From: an uncultured Flavobacteriaceae bacterium
GTDB lineage: Bacteria > Bacteroidota > Bacteroidia > Flavobacteriales > Flavobacteriaceae
Assembly (NCBI GenBank): GCA_947502635.1
Contig: CANNAN010000004.1
Coordinates: 248,001-312,000, forward strand
Length of the DNA stretch: 64,000 bases
Direction of reading: 5' to 3'
How positions within the stretch are numbered: position 1 is the first letter of the stretch; each line of letters opens with the position of its first letter. The notes below the pieces were generated by a model. The model was not told where the DNA came from. It saw only the letters and a list, made by a program, of their open reading frames with translations, and made no database searches. The position numbers and the translations under genes are program-made. Shown here piece by piece: positions 36,855 through 45,830 of this stretch.

Positions 36855-37535
36855 ATGGAAGTAAAAGTTCCAAAAGAAGCATTAGATTTTTTTAAAAAGT
36901 TAGAAAAAAACAATAATAGAGATTGGTTTAATGAACGAAAAAAAGAGTTCAAAACCATGGAAGCCGAAGTTAAACAAGTTTATAACGCCGTTTTCGAAGC
37001 TCTTAATACGCATGACGAAATAGACAAGTTAAAAATGTTTAGAATCTATAGGGATGTACGTTTTTCAAAAAACAAAGATCCTTATAAAACGCATTTTGGC
37101 GGTTCGTTTCATAGAACAAAACCAAGATTAAGAGGTGGTTATTATCTTCATATTCAACCCAATAACGAAAGTTTTATTGCCACAGGTTTTTGGGAACCTG
37201 CACCTGCCGATTTATTACGGATTCGAAAAGAATTTGAAATGGATGATAGTGAAATTCGTGAGATTTTAGCAGATAAAAAACTTAATAGTATTTGGGGAGA
37301 TCATTTTGTTGGTGATGAAGTAAAAACAGCTCCAAAAGGATTTAGCAAAGAACATAAAGCGATCGATTTAATAAAAAAGAAACAATATATATTTACTAAA
37401 AAGTATACAGACAAAGAAATATTAAGTCCAAATTTCTTAAAAGATGTGAACGATTCTTTTAAAGCAATTAGACCCTATTTTAATTATATGAGTGATGTAC
37501 TTACTACAGATTTAAATGGGGTATCTTTAATTTAA
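36855..37535 (+). CDS. DUF2461 family protein
   Basis: A 226-residue protein with the DUF2461 pattern: FFKKLEKNNNRDWFNERKKE at the start, FRIYRDVRFSKNKDPYKTHF, YYLHIQPNNESFIATGFWEP, and a C-terminal RPYFNYMSDVL. The family is widespread in Bacteroidota; its biochemical function is not known to me. No signal peptide, so cytosolic. Monocistronic between the TruA-like gene and a minus-strand hypothetical gene. Confidence 0.88.
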   Translation: MEVKVPKEALDFFKKLEKNNNRDWFNERKKEFKTMEAEVKQVYNAVFEALNTHDEIDKLKMFRIYRDVRFSKNKDPYKTHFGGSFHRTKPRLRGGYYLHIQPNNESFIATGFWEPAPADLLRIRKEFEMDDSEIREILADKKLNSIWGDHFVGDEVKTAPKGFSKEHKAIDLIKKKQYIFTKKYTDKEILSPNFLKDVNDSFKAIRPYFNYMSDVLTTDLNGVSLI

Positions 37536-37597
37536 GACCCCATAAGAAATAAGATAAAGTCATCTCAAAGCAAATTAAGATTTTTATATTTTTTTAT

Positions 37598-38014
37598 CTA
37601 AACAGCCGTAAGCAATTCTGGTTTTTCAAACAATTGAATATTACTAAGTAACCTCTCTTTAACGATATGCATCATACGCTTATTTAATGCTGAAGAGTTT
37701 TCTATATAAATAAGATATTCTTCTACAGTAAATTGACCTATAATCATGCCTTTCATAGAGTTTCGAAGTTTCATATCTTTTTGAATAGCATTTTCAATGT
37801 AATCTATTCGTTTTTCTAAAGACAAATCATAGAATACAGATTTATGTTTATTAATATAGTTTCTAAAAACTTCAATAAGTAAATCATTTTGAAACTTTAT
37901 TACAGGTCTTAAAACTAAGTTTTGAAAACGCTCATCACTACTCATTGTATCATTAATAGTAGTTGAGGAAACTTCTGGACGGATACTTTTCAGATTAAAT
38001 TGTCTTGTGTTCAT
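37598..38014 (-). CDS. Hypothetical helical protein
   Basis: A 138-residue, mainly helical cytosolic protein (VIKFQNDLLIEVFRNYINKH, SLEKRIDYIENAIQKDMKLR, IGQFTVEEYLIYIE). I recall similar flavobacterial proteins sometimes mislabelled as glyoxalases; nothing in the sequence supports that fold. Single gene between convergent and divergent neighbours. Function unknown. Confidence 0.7.
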   Translation of the reverse strand: MNTRQFNLKSIRPEVSSTTINDTMSSDERFQNLVLRPVIKFQNDLLIEVFRNYINKHKSVFYDLSLEKRIDYIENAIQKDMKLRNSMKGMIIGQFTVEEYLIYIENSSALNKRMMHIVKERLLSNIQLFEKPELLTAV

Positions 38015-38203
38015 GATATTGGTTTTTATAAAAATATAGATTATTAAAACCTAAAAATTGCGAGGAGGCTCATAATTGTTAACGAGGTTATCAACAAAAA
38101 GGCTAAAAACACTTGTTTTCAACCTTTTAACTAAGTAAATAACTCCAAAACCCATCTAAACGGCGGTTTTTATTAAAAATGTGTACTCGTAAAAAATAGG
38201 CGT

Positions 38204-38953
38204 CTAAACTTGACTCAAACCACCATCAACTTCTAATTCAACACCATTAATATAAGACGCATCTTCAGATGCCAAGAACAAGGCTGTTCTGGCGATCTCT
38301 TCAGAAGCTCCAAAACGTCCAAGTGGCACCATAGCAGCAAAACTTTTTCCTGTTTCTTCCAATACATCTTCTGGTAACCCCATTTTTCCAAAAATAGGCG
38401 TATCAATTGGTCCTGGGGCAATCGTATTAACACGAATTCCTCTTGATTTTACTTCAGAAGTTAATACTTTCGAAAAAGCACGTAAAGCTCCCTTACTAGC
38501 AGAATATACTCCAAAACCATCAAATGCTTTTTGAGTTACTATAGAGCCAGTAAATAGTATAGTACCTCCATCATTTAAATGCGGTAAAGCTTCTTTTGCT
38601 GTTAAAATTGGCCCCTTAACATTGATATTGAAAACATCATTATAATGATGTTCATTAACATCTGTGATAGGAGCAATAGGGGCTACACCTGCATTTAGAA
38701 ATAGAATATCTATTGATCCAAATGTATAGGTCGCTTCTTTTATTAACCTAACATTATCTTCAGGTTTCGATACATCTGCCAAAACCGTAATAAAATCTCC
38801 TTCCAGGTGTTCTGTTGCTTCATCTAAAGCTTCCTGGCGTCTTCCAGAAATAACCACTTTGGCTCCTTCTTTTAAAAATAATTTGGCTGTTGCTAAGCCA
38901 ATTCCACTGTTTGCACCTGTTATCACGGCGACTTTGTTTTTCAATTTATTCAT
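38204..38953 (-). CDS. Short-chain dehydrogenase/reductase
   Basis: A 249-residue classical SDR: cofactor motif TGANSGIGLATAKLF, NAG in LFLNAGVAP, Ser in LFTGSIVTQ, catalytic YSASKGA, and the end SYINGVELEVDGGLS. R in VISGRRQEA suggests NADPH. Its upstream region carries two copies of a palindrome also present at the promoter of the divergent-facing TetR gene 150 bases further on, so it is very likely the regulated target. Substrate unknown; TetR-linked SDRs are often detoxifying. Confidence 0.9.
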   Translation of the reverse strand: MNKLKNKVAVITGANSGIGLATAKLFLKEGAKVVISGRRQEALDEATEHLEGDFITVLADVSKPEDNVRLIKEATYTFGSIDILFLNAGVAPIAPITDVNEHHYNDVFNINVKGPILTAKEALPHLNDGGTILFTGSIVTQKAFDGFGVYSASKGALRAFSKVLTSEVKSRGIRVNTIAPGPIDTPIFGKMGLPEDVLEETGKSFAAMVPLGRFGASEEIARTALFLASEDASYINGVELEVDGGLSQV

Positions 38954-38970
38954 GTGATTTACATATTACA

Positions 38971-38990
38971 TTTGAAACAATCGTTCCAAA
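38971..38990. promoter_or_regulatory. TetR-type operator, copy 1
   Basis: tttgaaacaatcgttccaaa, a pseudo-palindrome with arms tttg(a/g)aa and ttccaaa, 18 bases upstream of the SDR start. Confidence 0.75.
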
Positions 38991-39070
38991 TAGAGTTAAA
39001 AAAATTAGATTTATATTATTTGAGATATTTTATAAGTTTTTCTATTTTGATTTTCATAGGATATTTTCTA

Positions 39071-39090
39071 TCTGAAACAATCGTTCCAAA
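39071..39090. promoter_or_regulatory. TetR-type operator, copy 2
   Basis: tctgaaacaatcgttccaaa, identical to copy 1 except one base, exactly 100 bp further on, between the SDR and the end of the TetR gene. Confidence 0.72.
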
Positions 39091-39105
39091 TAGGTTAAAA
39101 AAAAA

Positions 39106-39687
39106 TTAAATTAATGTTTGTATAGTAGTCTTTGCTATAATATGCAAGTCTTTTTTATTTGATATTAAAATCCCAGTCGTTCTAAAACCCTGAATAGATG
39201 AGAATAAATACAGTGCATATTCATTAGGAGTTCTATTAAGGTTTATAATAGATTTTTTCTGACCATTAGCTACTAATTCTTCTAATAATTCGATGAAAGA
39301 TTTCTGATTTTGACTTAGAAAATTTATAATAGCTTTTTCTTGATTGGCCATTTCAGAAATACAATTCGTAATCAAACACCCTTTATCATCTTTATCCTGT
39401 ATCATTTCATATAAATAAAATTCGAAAAGAAGTTCTATAGCATGTAAAGAATTGTGAGCCTTATCTAATATCTCTGAAACTTTAATAGCATAAATGCCTT
39501 GATATGATTTTAAACACTCTAAAAACAATTCTAATTTACTTCCAAATGAATTATATATGCTGGATCGATTAAGCGTCGTGGCATCAACTAAGTCTTGCAT
39601 GGAAGTGGCGTTAAAACCTTTATCATGAAAGACCTCTGTAGCCCTTTTTATGGCTAACTCCTTATCGAATGTTTCTACTTTAGGCAT
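39106..39687 (-). CDS. TetR/AcrR family transcriptional regulator
   Basis: A 193-residue repressor with an N-terminal helix-turn-helix (VFHDKGFNATSMQDLVDATT, NRSSIYNSFGSKLELFLECL) and a variable helical ligand-binding domain. I use the ATG at 39687 (MPKVETFDKELAIKRATE), which places the operator copy 3 just upstream; the longer frame from 39729 would run through that operator. It probably represses itself and the SDR gene 150 bases downstream. Confidence 0.92.
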   Translation of the reverse strand: MPKVETFDKELAIKRATEVFHDKGFNATSMQDLVDATTLNRSSIYNSFGSKLELFLECLKSYQGIYAIKVSEILDKAHNSLHAIELLFEFYLYEMIQDKDDKGCLITNCISEMANQEKAIINFLSQNQKSFIELLEELVANGQKKSIINLNRTPNEYALYLFSSIQGFRTTGILISNKKDLHIIAKTTIQTLI

Positions 39688-39692
39688 ATTTA

Positions 39693-39712
39693 TTTGAAAT
39701 GATCGTTCCAAA
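39693..39712. promoter_or_regulatory. TetR-type operator, copy 3
   Basis: tttgaaatgatcgttccaaa, matching copies 1 and 2 at 17 or more of 20 positions, 6 bases upstream of the TetR start and in the divergent gap with the DUF72 gene. Confidence 0.75.
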
Positions 39713-39777
39713 TTTAAAAATAATTCCAAAACTACACTGTTAAAATTTAGTTATTTTTGAAAAAAAAGAAGATTCTT

Positions 39778-40665
39778 ATGAAATTTGGAAGTGTCAATAA
39801 TCCTCAAGATATAGATTTCACCTTACCCAAAGACCACGTAGACACCCAACACGTTTTAAATAAGGTGAAGGATGATAATATTCCTGATATTTATGTAGGT
39901 TGCGCTAAATGGAATAGGGCAGACCTCAAAGGTTTTTATCCAAGAGGTACTAAAGATGAACTGGGATATTACTCGAAACAATTCAATGCTATTGAGTTAA
40001 ACGCCACATTTTATCGCATTTTTCCTGCCGAACAGTTTTCAACTTGGTATGAAAAAACACCTAAAGGGTTTAAATTTTTTCCGAAACTAAATCAAGAAAT
40101 CAGTCATTGGAAACGTTTAAATGAGACTCAAGAAATTGTTGAACATTATTTGTACAATGCTTCTAATTTAAAAGAAAAACTAGGGACACTATTCTTGCAA
40201 ATGCATAGTAATTTTGCGCCTAAAGATTTTAATCGCGTTGTTGCTTTCGCTGAAAATTGGCCTAAAGAAGTCCCATTGGCTGTTGAGTTTAGACATACAG
40301 ACTGGTATAACGATGAAACTATATCTAAAGAATTATATCAATTATTAGAAGAAAATAACATATCTAATGTCATTGTTGATACTGCTGGCAGACGCGATTT
40401 AATGCATATGCGATTAACCAATGCGACTGCTTTTGTTAGATACGTAGGTGCCAATCATGAAACAGACTATTCTCGCTTAGATGATTGGGTAAAACGATTA
40501 AAAATTTGGAAAGATTCTGGAATTAAAGAGATTGATTTTTTTATTCATCAAAACATCGAAAAAGAATCCCCTTTATTGTCTGCGTATTTTATAAAAAAAC
40601 TAAATAGTGAATTAGGGTATACCCTTACAGTTCCTAATGAAAGTAAACAACAAACATTGCTTTAA
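39778..40665 (+). CDS. DUF72 family protein
   Basis: A 295-residue DUF72 (YecE-like) protein with a TIM-barrel-type pattern: DIYVGCAKWNRADLKGFYP, FNAIELNATFYRIFPAEQF, PKGFKFFPKLNQEISH, PLAVEFRHTDWYND. The frame is open from a TTG at 39757, but the ATG at 39778 (MKFGSVNNPQDIDF) fits the family. Function not established. Divergent from the TetR gene, whose operator lies in the shared gap. Confidence 0.88.
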   Translation: MKFGSVNNPQDIDFTLPKDHVDTQHVLNKVKDDNIPDIYVGCAKWNRADLKGFYPRGTKDELGYYSKQFNAIELNATFYRIFPAEQFSTWYEKTPKGFKFFPKLNQEISHWKRLNETQEIVEHYLYNASNLKEKLGTLFLQMHSNFAPKDFNRVVAFAENWPKEVPLAVEFRHTDWYNDETISKELYQLLEENNISNVIVDTAGRRDLMHMRLTNATAFVRYVGANHETDYSRLDDWVKRLKIWKDSGIKEIDFFIHQNIEKESPLLSAYFIKKLNSELGYTLTVPNESKQQTLL

Positions 40666-40701
40666 AAGTCCGTTTTAAAATTATAATCAATTCTATTGTT
40701 C

Positions 40702-40720
40702 TATTGAATTAAATTCAATA
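40702..40720. promoter_or_regulatory. Palindrome upstream of leuC
   Basis: tattgaatt a aattcaata: a perfect 9-bp inverted repeat around one base, about 80 bases before the leuC promoter box. Possible regulator site; the protein is unknown. Confidence 0.35.
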
Positions 40721-40797
40721 AAGATTATATCTATTAGTAATTTTATAAAAATTTCACAGCAAAGCTTCTTAAAGTTTTAAATATCTGCAATAAAGCA

Positions 40798-40805
40798 TAA
40801 ATTTG
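40798..40805 (+). promoter_or_regulatory. Flavobacterial -7 promoter box for leuC
   Basis: TAAATTTG fits TAnnTTTG, 74 bases before the leuC ATG. A hairpin (40823-40833 with 40839-40848) lies in the predicted untranslated leader. Confidence 0.5.
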
Positions 40806-40879
40806 CAAAGACTTATAGCCTCCAAATACTAGATTTACTCTAGTTTTGAGTGGTTTTTAATACAAAATTTAAAGAATTT

Positions 40880-42274
40880 ATGAGTAAAACATTGTTTGAC
40901 AAAGTATGGGATTCGCATGTGGTGCGAAACATTGAAGATGGACCAGACGTATTATATATAGACCGTCACTTAATTCATGAGGTTACAAGTCCTGTAGCTT
41001 TTGTAGGATTAAAAAGCAGAGGTTTAAGTGTATTATATCCAGAGCGTACATTCGCTGTTGCAGATCATAACACTCCAACAATTAACCAACATTTACCAGT
41101 TGAAGACCCTTTATCTGCTAATCAATTAAAAACATTAGAAGATAATGCTAACCAATACGGTATAAGTCACTGGGGGTTAGGTCATCAAAATAATGGTATT
41201 GTTCACGTTGTAGGGCCAGAAAATGGTATTACTGTTCCAGGAGCAACCATTGTTTGTGGAGATTCACATACATCTACTCATGGTGCTTTTGGCGCTATTG
41301 CTTTTGGTATTGGTACCTCTGAAGTTGAAATGGTTTTAACGACGCAATGTATTATGCAACCTAAGCCAAAGAAAATGCGTATTAGTGTTAACGGTGCTTT
41401 AAGTAAAGGGGTGACTCCTAAAGATGTTGGATTATATATTATTTCTCAATTAACAACTTCTGGTGCTACAGGGTATTTTGTTGAGTATGCAGGTGATGTT
41501 TTTGAAAACATGACTATGGAAGGTCGTATGACGGTTTGTAACTTATCTATTGAGATGGGTGCCCGTGGTGGTATGATTGCTCCAGATGAAAAAACGTTCG
41601 ATTACATTAAAGGACGTCCTAAAACACCTAAAGGTGCCGATTGGGATAAAGCTATGAAATATTGGGAAACATTAAAAACGGATGATGCGGCTGTTTTTGA
41701 TAAAGAATTAACGTTTAGTGCCAGTGATATTGAACCTATGATTACCTATGGTACAAATCCAGGTATGGGAATGGGAATTTCTAATAACATTCCTTCTGCT
41801 GATGCTGTTGAAGGTGGTAAGGCAACTTACGACAAATCTTTAGCTTACATGGGATATGCTGAGAATGAACAAATGATTGGTAAGAAAATTGATTACGTAT
41901 TTATTGGTAGTTGTACCAATGGTCGTATTGAAGATTTCCGTGCATTTGCATCTATTGTTAAAGGAAGACAAAAAGCAGACAATGTTACAGCTTGGTTAGT
42001 TCCAGGATCACATATTGTTGAAGCTAAAATAAAAGAAGAAGGTTTATTAGATATTTTTGAAACAGCTGGTTTTGTTTTAAGAGAACCAGGGTGTTCGGCT
42101 TGTTTAGCAATGAATGATGATAAAGTACCTGCAGGTAAATATGCCGTAAGTACATCTAATAGAAACTTTGAAGGTCGTCAAGGACCAGGATCAAGAACAT
42201 TATTAGCGAGTCCATTAGTCGCAGCTGCTGCAGCGGTTACAGGAGTTGTTACAGATCCAAGAGAATTATTGTAA
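40880..42274 (+). CDS. leuC: 3-isopropylmalate dehydratase, large subunit
   Basis: Aconitase-superfamily iron-sulfur enzyme that isomerises isopropylmalate in leucine synthesis, with LeuD. 464 aa. Cluster ligands are in [13 protein letters not shown] and [14 protein letters not shown]; the active-site region [15 protein letters not shown] is present. I start at ATG 40880 ([15 protein letters not shown]), dropping a short upstream extension from 40850. First gene of leuC-leuD-synthase-leuB. Confidence 0.96.
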   Translation: MSKTLFDKVWDSHVVRNIEDGPDVLYIDRHLIHEVTSPVAFVGLKSRGLSVLYPERTFAVADHNTPTINQHLPVEDPLSANQLKTLEDNANQYGISHWGLGHQNNGIVHVVGPENGITVPGATIVCGDSHTSTHGAFGAIAFGIGTSEVEMVLTTQCIMQPKPKKMRISVNGALSKGVTPKDVGLYIISQLTTSGATGYFVEYAGDVFENMTMEGRMTVCNLSIEMGARGGMIAPDEKTFDYIKGRPKTPKGADWDKAMKYWETLKTDDAAVFDKELTFSASDIEPMITYGTNPGMGMGISNNIPSADAVEGGKATYDKSLAYMGYAENEQMIGKKIDYVFIGSCTNGRIEDFRAFASIVKGRQKADNVTAWLVPGSHIVEAKIKEEGLLDIFETAGFVLREPGCSACLAMNDDKVPAGKYAVSTSNRNFEGRQGPGSRTLLASPLVAAAAAVTGVVTDPRELL

Positions 42275-42358
42275 ATCCCTAAAGAGGACTTTTGAAGGAT
42301 TCGCATAAAAATATAAAAATAACTGCCCACTGAATACTGGCAGACAGAATACAAAATT

Positions 42359-42955
42359 ATGGCTTACGATAAATTTACAACACTAACAAGTACCGCAGTT
42401 CCATTGCCAATTGAGAATGTAGATACAGATCAAATTATACCAGCACGTTTTTTAAAAGCAACAACACGTGATGGGTTTGGAGATAACTTATTCCGCGATT
42501 GGAGGTATAATGGTGATAATACACCAAAAACAGATTTTGTTTTAAACAATCCTATTTATAAAGGAAAGATATTGGTAGGAGGAAAGAACTTTGGTTCTGG
42601 ATCTTCTAGAGAACACGCTGCCTGGGCAGTTTACGACTATGGTTTTCGTTGTGTAGTATCTAGTTTCTTTGCAGATATTTTCAAGAATAACTGTTTAAAT
42701 ATTGGTGTTTTACCAGTGCAAATTAGTGCAGAATTTTCAAATGAAATTTTTGAAGCTATTTATGCAGATGCTAACACAGAATTAGAAGTTAACTTAGAAG
42801 CTCAAACAATTACTTTATTGTCATCAGGAACGCAAGAATCTTTTGATATTAATGGGTACAAGAGAGAAAACATGTTAAATGGTTTTGATGATATCGACTA
42901 TTTACAAAACATGAAAAGTGAGATTGAAACGTTTACAGAGTCTCGCCCTTTCTAA
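42359..42955 (+). CDS. leuD: 3-isopropylmalate dehydratase, small subunit
   Basis: Small subunit, 198 aa, supplying the swivel domain: VDTDQIIPARFLKATTRDGF and the substrate-recognition loop GGKNFGSGSSREHAAWAVYD. Ends 3 bases before the next gene. Confidence 0.96.
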   Translation: MAYDKFTTLTSTAVPLPIENVDTDQIIPARFLKATTRDGFGDNLFRDWRYNGDNTPKTDFVLNNPIYKGKILVGGKNFGSGSSREHAAWAVYDYGFRCVVSSFFADIFKNNCLNIGVLPVQISAEFSNEIFEAIYADANTELEVNLEAQTITLLSSGTQESFDINGYKRENMLNGFDDIDYLQNMKSEIETFTESRPF

Positions 42956-42958
42956 AAC

Positions 42959-44479
42959 ATGAGTTTAAAGCACATAGAAATAATGGATACGACATTGCGC
43001 GATGGTGAACAAACCTCGAGCGTGTCGTTTTCTGCTTCAGAGAAGCTTACAATTGCTAAGCTTTTATTGGAAGAATTAAAAGTAGATCGTATTGAAATTG
43101 CATCGGCACGTGTGTCTGAAGGTGAGCTTCAAGCGGTTAAAGATGTTACTGAATGGGCATCTCAAAACAACTATTTGGAAGCTGTTGAAGTGTTAACTTT
43201 TGTTGATAGAGGCGTGTCTGTTAATTGGATGCTTGAAGCAGGAGCAAAAGTTCAAAACCTTTTAACTAAAGGTTCATTAAATCATTTAACTCATCAGTTA
43301 AAAAAGACTCCAAATCAGCATTTTAAAGAAATAGAAGATAATATTGCTTTAGCTTCTAAAAACAATATTGAAACCAATATTTATTTAGAAGACTGGAGTA
43401 ATGGTATGCGAAATTCTAAGGCTTATGTTTTAGAATTTTTAGAGTTTCTATCTACGCAACCTGTTAAGCGCATTATGCTTCCCGATACCTTGGGTGTTTT
43501 AACACCACAAGAATCGTTTGGTTTTGTTAAAGAGATTAAAGATTTGTATCCTGATTTACATTTTGATTTTCATGCCCATAACGATTACGATTTAGGCGTA
43601 TCAAATGTTATGGAGGCTTTAAAAGCAGGTGCAGATGGTTTACATTTAACGGTAAATGGTATGGGAGAACGCGCGGGTAATGCACCTATGGCGAGTACTA
43701 TTGCTGTTATAAACGATTTTATGCCGAATATACAAATTGGTGTAAAAGAAACTTATTTGTTTACAATTAGCAAACTAATTGAAACATTTTCTGGGGTTAT
43801 GATTCCGTCTAACAAACCTGTTGTAGGCGCTAATGTGTTTACGCAAACTGCTGGAATTCATGCCGATGGTGACAATAAAAACAACCTCTATTTTAGTGAG
43901 CTGATGCCAGAACGCTTTGGTAGAACTAGAAAATATGCTTTAGGAAAATCTTCTGGAAAAGCTAATATTCAAAAGAATTTACAAGAATTAGGACTTCAAC
44001 TCGATGATGAAGACCTTAGAAAAGTAACACAAAGAATTATTGAATTAGGTGATAAAAAGCAAGTGGTTACAAAAGAGGACTTGCCTTATATTATTTCGGA
44101 TGTTTTAGATCGTAATTACGAAGAGAAAGTAAAAGTGAACTCTTATGTATTAACACATTCTAAAGGATTAAAACCTTCTACAACAGTTTCTGTGACTATA
44201 GAGAATGAGACTTTTGAGGAAAGCGCACAAGGAGACGGACAGTTTGATGCTTTTATGAATGCCATTAAACAGGCGTTTAAAAAGAAAAAAATAGTACTTC
44301 CAAAGTTGATTGATTATGCTGTAAGGATACCTCCGGGAAGTAATTCGGACGCATTATGTGAAACGGTTATTACTTGGAAAAATACAGAAGAAGAGTTTAA
44401 GACACGTGGTTTAGATTCAGATCAAACGGTATCTGCTATTAAAGCTACAGAAAAAATGCTTAACATTATAATTAGTTGA
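42959..44479 (+). CDS. 2-isopropylmalate / (R)-citramalate synthase family protein
   Basis: A 506-residue member of the acyl-CoA condensing family: EIMDTTLRDGEQTSSVSFS, metal-binding HxH in HFDFHAHNDYDLGVSN, and the catalytic-loop GMGERAGNAPM, followed by a C-terminal LeuA-type dimer/regulatory domain (about 380-506). Position between leuD and leuB argues for leucine synthesis, but the sequence type (MSLKHIEIMDTTLRDGEQ) also resembles citramalate synthases that feed isoleucine. Which acceptor (2-oxoisovalerate or pyruvate) it uses cannot be decided here. Start 3 bases after leuD. Confidence 0.85.
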   Translation: MSLKHIEIMDTTLRDGEQTSSVSFSASEKLTIAKLLLEELKVDRIEIASARVSEGELQAVKDVTEWASQNNYLEAVEVLTFVDRGVSVNWMLEAGAKVQNLLTKGSLNHLTHQLKKTPNQHFKEIEDNIALASKNNIETNIYLEDWSNGMRNSKAYVLEFLEFLSTQPVKRIMLPDTLGVLTPQESFGFVKEIKDLYPDLHFDFHAHNDYDLGVSNVMEALKAGADGLHLTVNGMGERAGNAPMASTIAVINDFMPNIQIGVKETYLFTISKLIETFSGVMIPSNKPVVGANVFTQTAGIHADGDNKNNLYFSELMPERFGRTRKYALGKSSGKANIQKNLQELGLQLDDEDLRKVTQRIIELGDKKQVVTKEDLPYIISDVLDRNYEEKVKVNSYVLTHSKGLKPSTTVSVTIENETFEESAQGDGQFDAFMNAIKQAFKKKKIVLPKLIDYAVRIPPGSNSDALCETVITWKNTEEEFKTRGLDSDQTVSAIKATEKMLNIIIS

Positions 44480-44681
44480 GTTAAAAATAAACGGGAGACT
44501 GCGCTCTCCTTAAGCTAAATGTTTTGAGCTTGCCGACCATAACGGAAGCAAGTCGTTAAATATTTATATTCTTGAGTTGAATAATTAAAATATTAACCCA
44601 CGAATAATGCTTGATCTCCTTTTTGGATAACGCCCAAATAAAAAGTATAGATATAAAAATAAAGATTAAAAATAAAACACA

Positions 44682-45740
44682 ATGAAATTTAATATTGCCC
44701 TTTTAGCCGGAGACGGAATAGGACCAGAAGTTATAGATCAAGCTGTAAAAGTGAGTGATGCTGTAGCTACAAAATTTGGACATGAAATAACTTGGAAACC
44801 AGCTTTAACAGGTGCCGCTGCTATTGATGCCGTTGGAGAGCCTTATCCTGATGCTACGCACGATATTTGTGCGGCTTCAGATGCTGTGCTATTTGGTGCT
44901 ATTGGTCATCCGCGTTTTGATAATGATCCTTCTGCAAAAGTACGTCCAGAGCAAGGTTTATTAAAAATGCGGAAAAAATTAGGGTTATTTGCTAATGTTA
45001 GACCAACATTTACATTCCCGTCTTTACTAGATAAATCACCTTTAAAACAAGAGCGTATTGAAGGTACCGATTTAGTTTTCTTAAGAGAGTTAACTGGAGG
45101 TATTTACTTTGGTGAAAAAGGAAGAAGAGACGGTGGAGAAACTGCTTTTGATAACTGTGTTTACACAAGAGCAGAAGTACAACGTTTGGCTAAAAAAGGT
45201 TTTGAGTTAGCAATGACACGTTCTAAGAAATTATGTTGTGTTGATAAAGCCAATGTATTAGAAACATCTCGTTTATGGAGAGAAACAGTTCAAGCAATGG
45301 AAAAAGATTACCCAGAGGTTGAAGTGAGTTACGAATTTGTTGATGCTGTAGCTATGCGTTTGGTACAATGGCCAAATAGCTACGATGTATTAATTACTGA
45401 AAATTTATTTGGAGATATTTTAACCGATGAAGCTTCTGTAATTTCAGGATCTATGGGGCTCATGCCATCGGCATCTATGGGGTCTGATATTGCTTTATTC
45501 GAGCCTATTCACGGGTCTTATCCACAAGCAACTGGAAAAAATATAGCAAACCCTATGGCGACCGTTTTATCTGCAGCGATGATGTTTGAAACAGCTTTTA
45601 ACTTACCTGAAGAAGGTAAAGCGATTAGAGATGCTGTTAATGCAGCACTTGCTAAAGGTATTGTTACAGAAGATTTAGCCGATGGTGGTAAGTCTTACGG
45701 AACTACTGAAGTAGGGGATTGGTTGGCTTCTAATATTTAG
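44682..45740 (+). CDS. leuB: 3-isopropylmalate dehydrogenase
   Basis: NAD-dependent decarboxylating dehydrogenase of leucine synthesis, 352 aa: LLAGDGIGPEVIDQAVKV, LTGGIYFGEKGRR, TRSKKLCCVDKANVLETSRL, and NLFGDILTDEASVISGSMG with the metal-binding Asps. It is separated from the synthase gene by about 200 bases containing a small hairpin (ggaga/tctcc near 44494), then followed by a strong terminator. Confidence 0.96.
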   Translation: MKFNIALLAGDGIGPEVIDQAVKVSDAVATKFGHEITWKPALTGAAAIDAVGEPYPDATHDICAASDAVLFGAIGHPRFDNDPSAKVRPEQGLLKMRKKLGLFANVRPTFTFPSLLDKSPLKQERIEGTDLVFLRELTGGIYFGEKGRRDGGETAFDNCVYTRAEVQRLAKKGFELAMTRSKKLCCVDKANVLETSRLWRETVQAMEKDYPEVEVSYEFVDAVAMRLVQWPNSYDVLITENLFGDILTDEASVISGSMGLMPSASMGSDIALFEPIHGSYPQATGKNIANPMATVLSAAMMFETAFNLPEEGKAIRDAVNAALAKGIVTEDLADGGKSYGTTEVGDWLASNI

Positions 45741-45766
45741 AGTATATATTACTCTCTTATACATAT

Positions 45767-45805
45767 AAACCTGTTAAGTAATAACACTTAACAGGTTTTT
45801 TTGTT
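45767..45805 (+). terminator. Terminator after leuB
   Basis: Perfect 12-bp stem aaacctgttaag / cttaacaggttt with an 8-base loop and T run. Confidence 0.92.
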
Positions 45806-45830
45806 TTAATTCGATTTAATCAAAGCGTAT

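Noticed and set aside
40681-40879. Leucine-rich leader peptide before leuC
   Set aside because: No ATG followed by a run of Leu codons was found; the hairpin at 40823-40848 lies only about 11 bases after the predicted transcription start.
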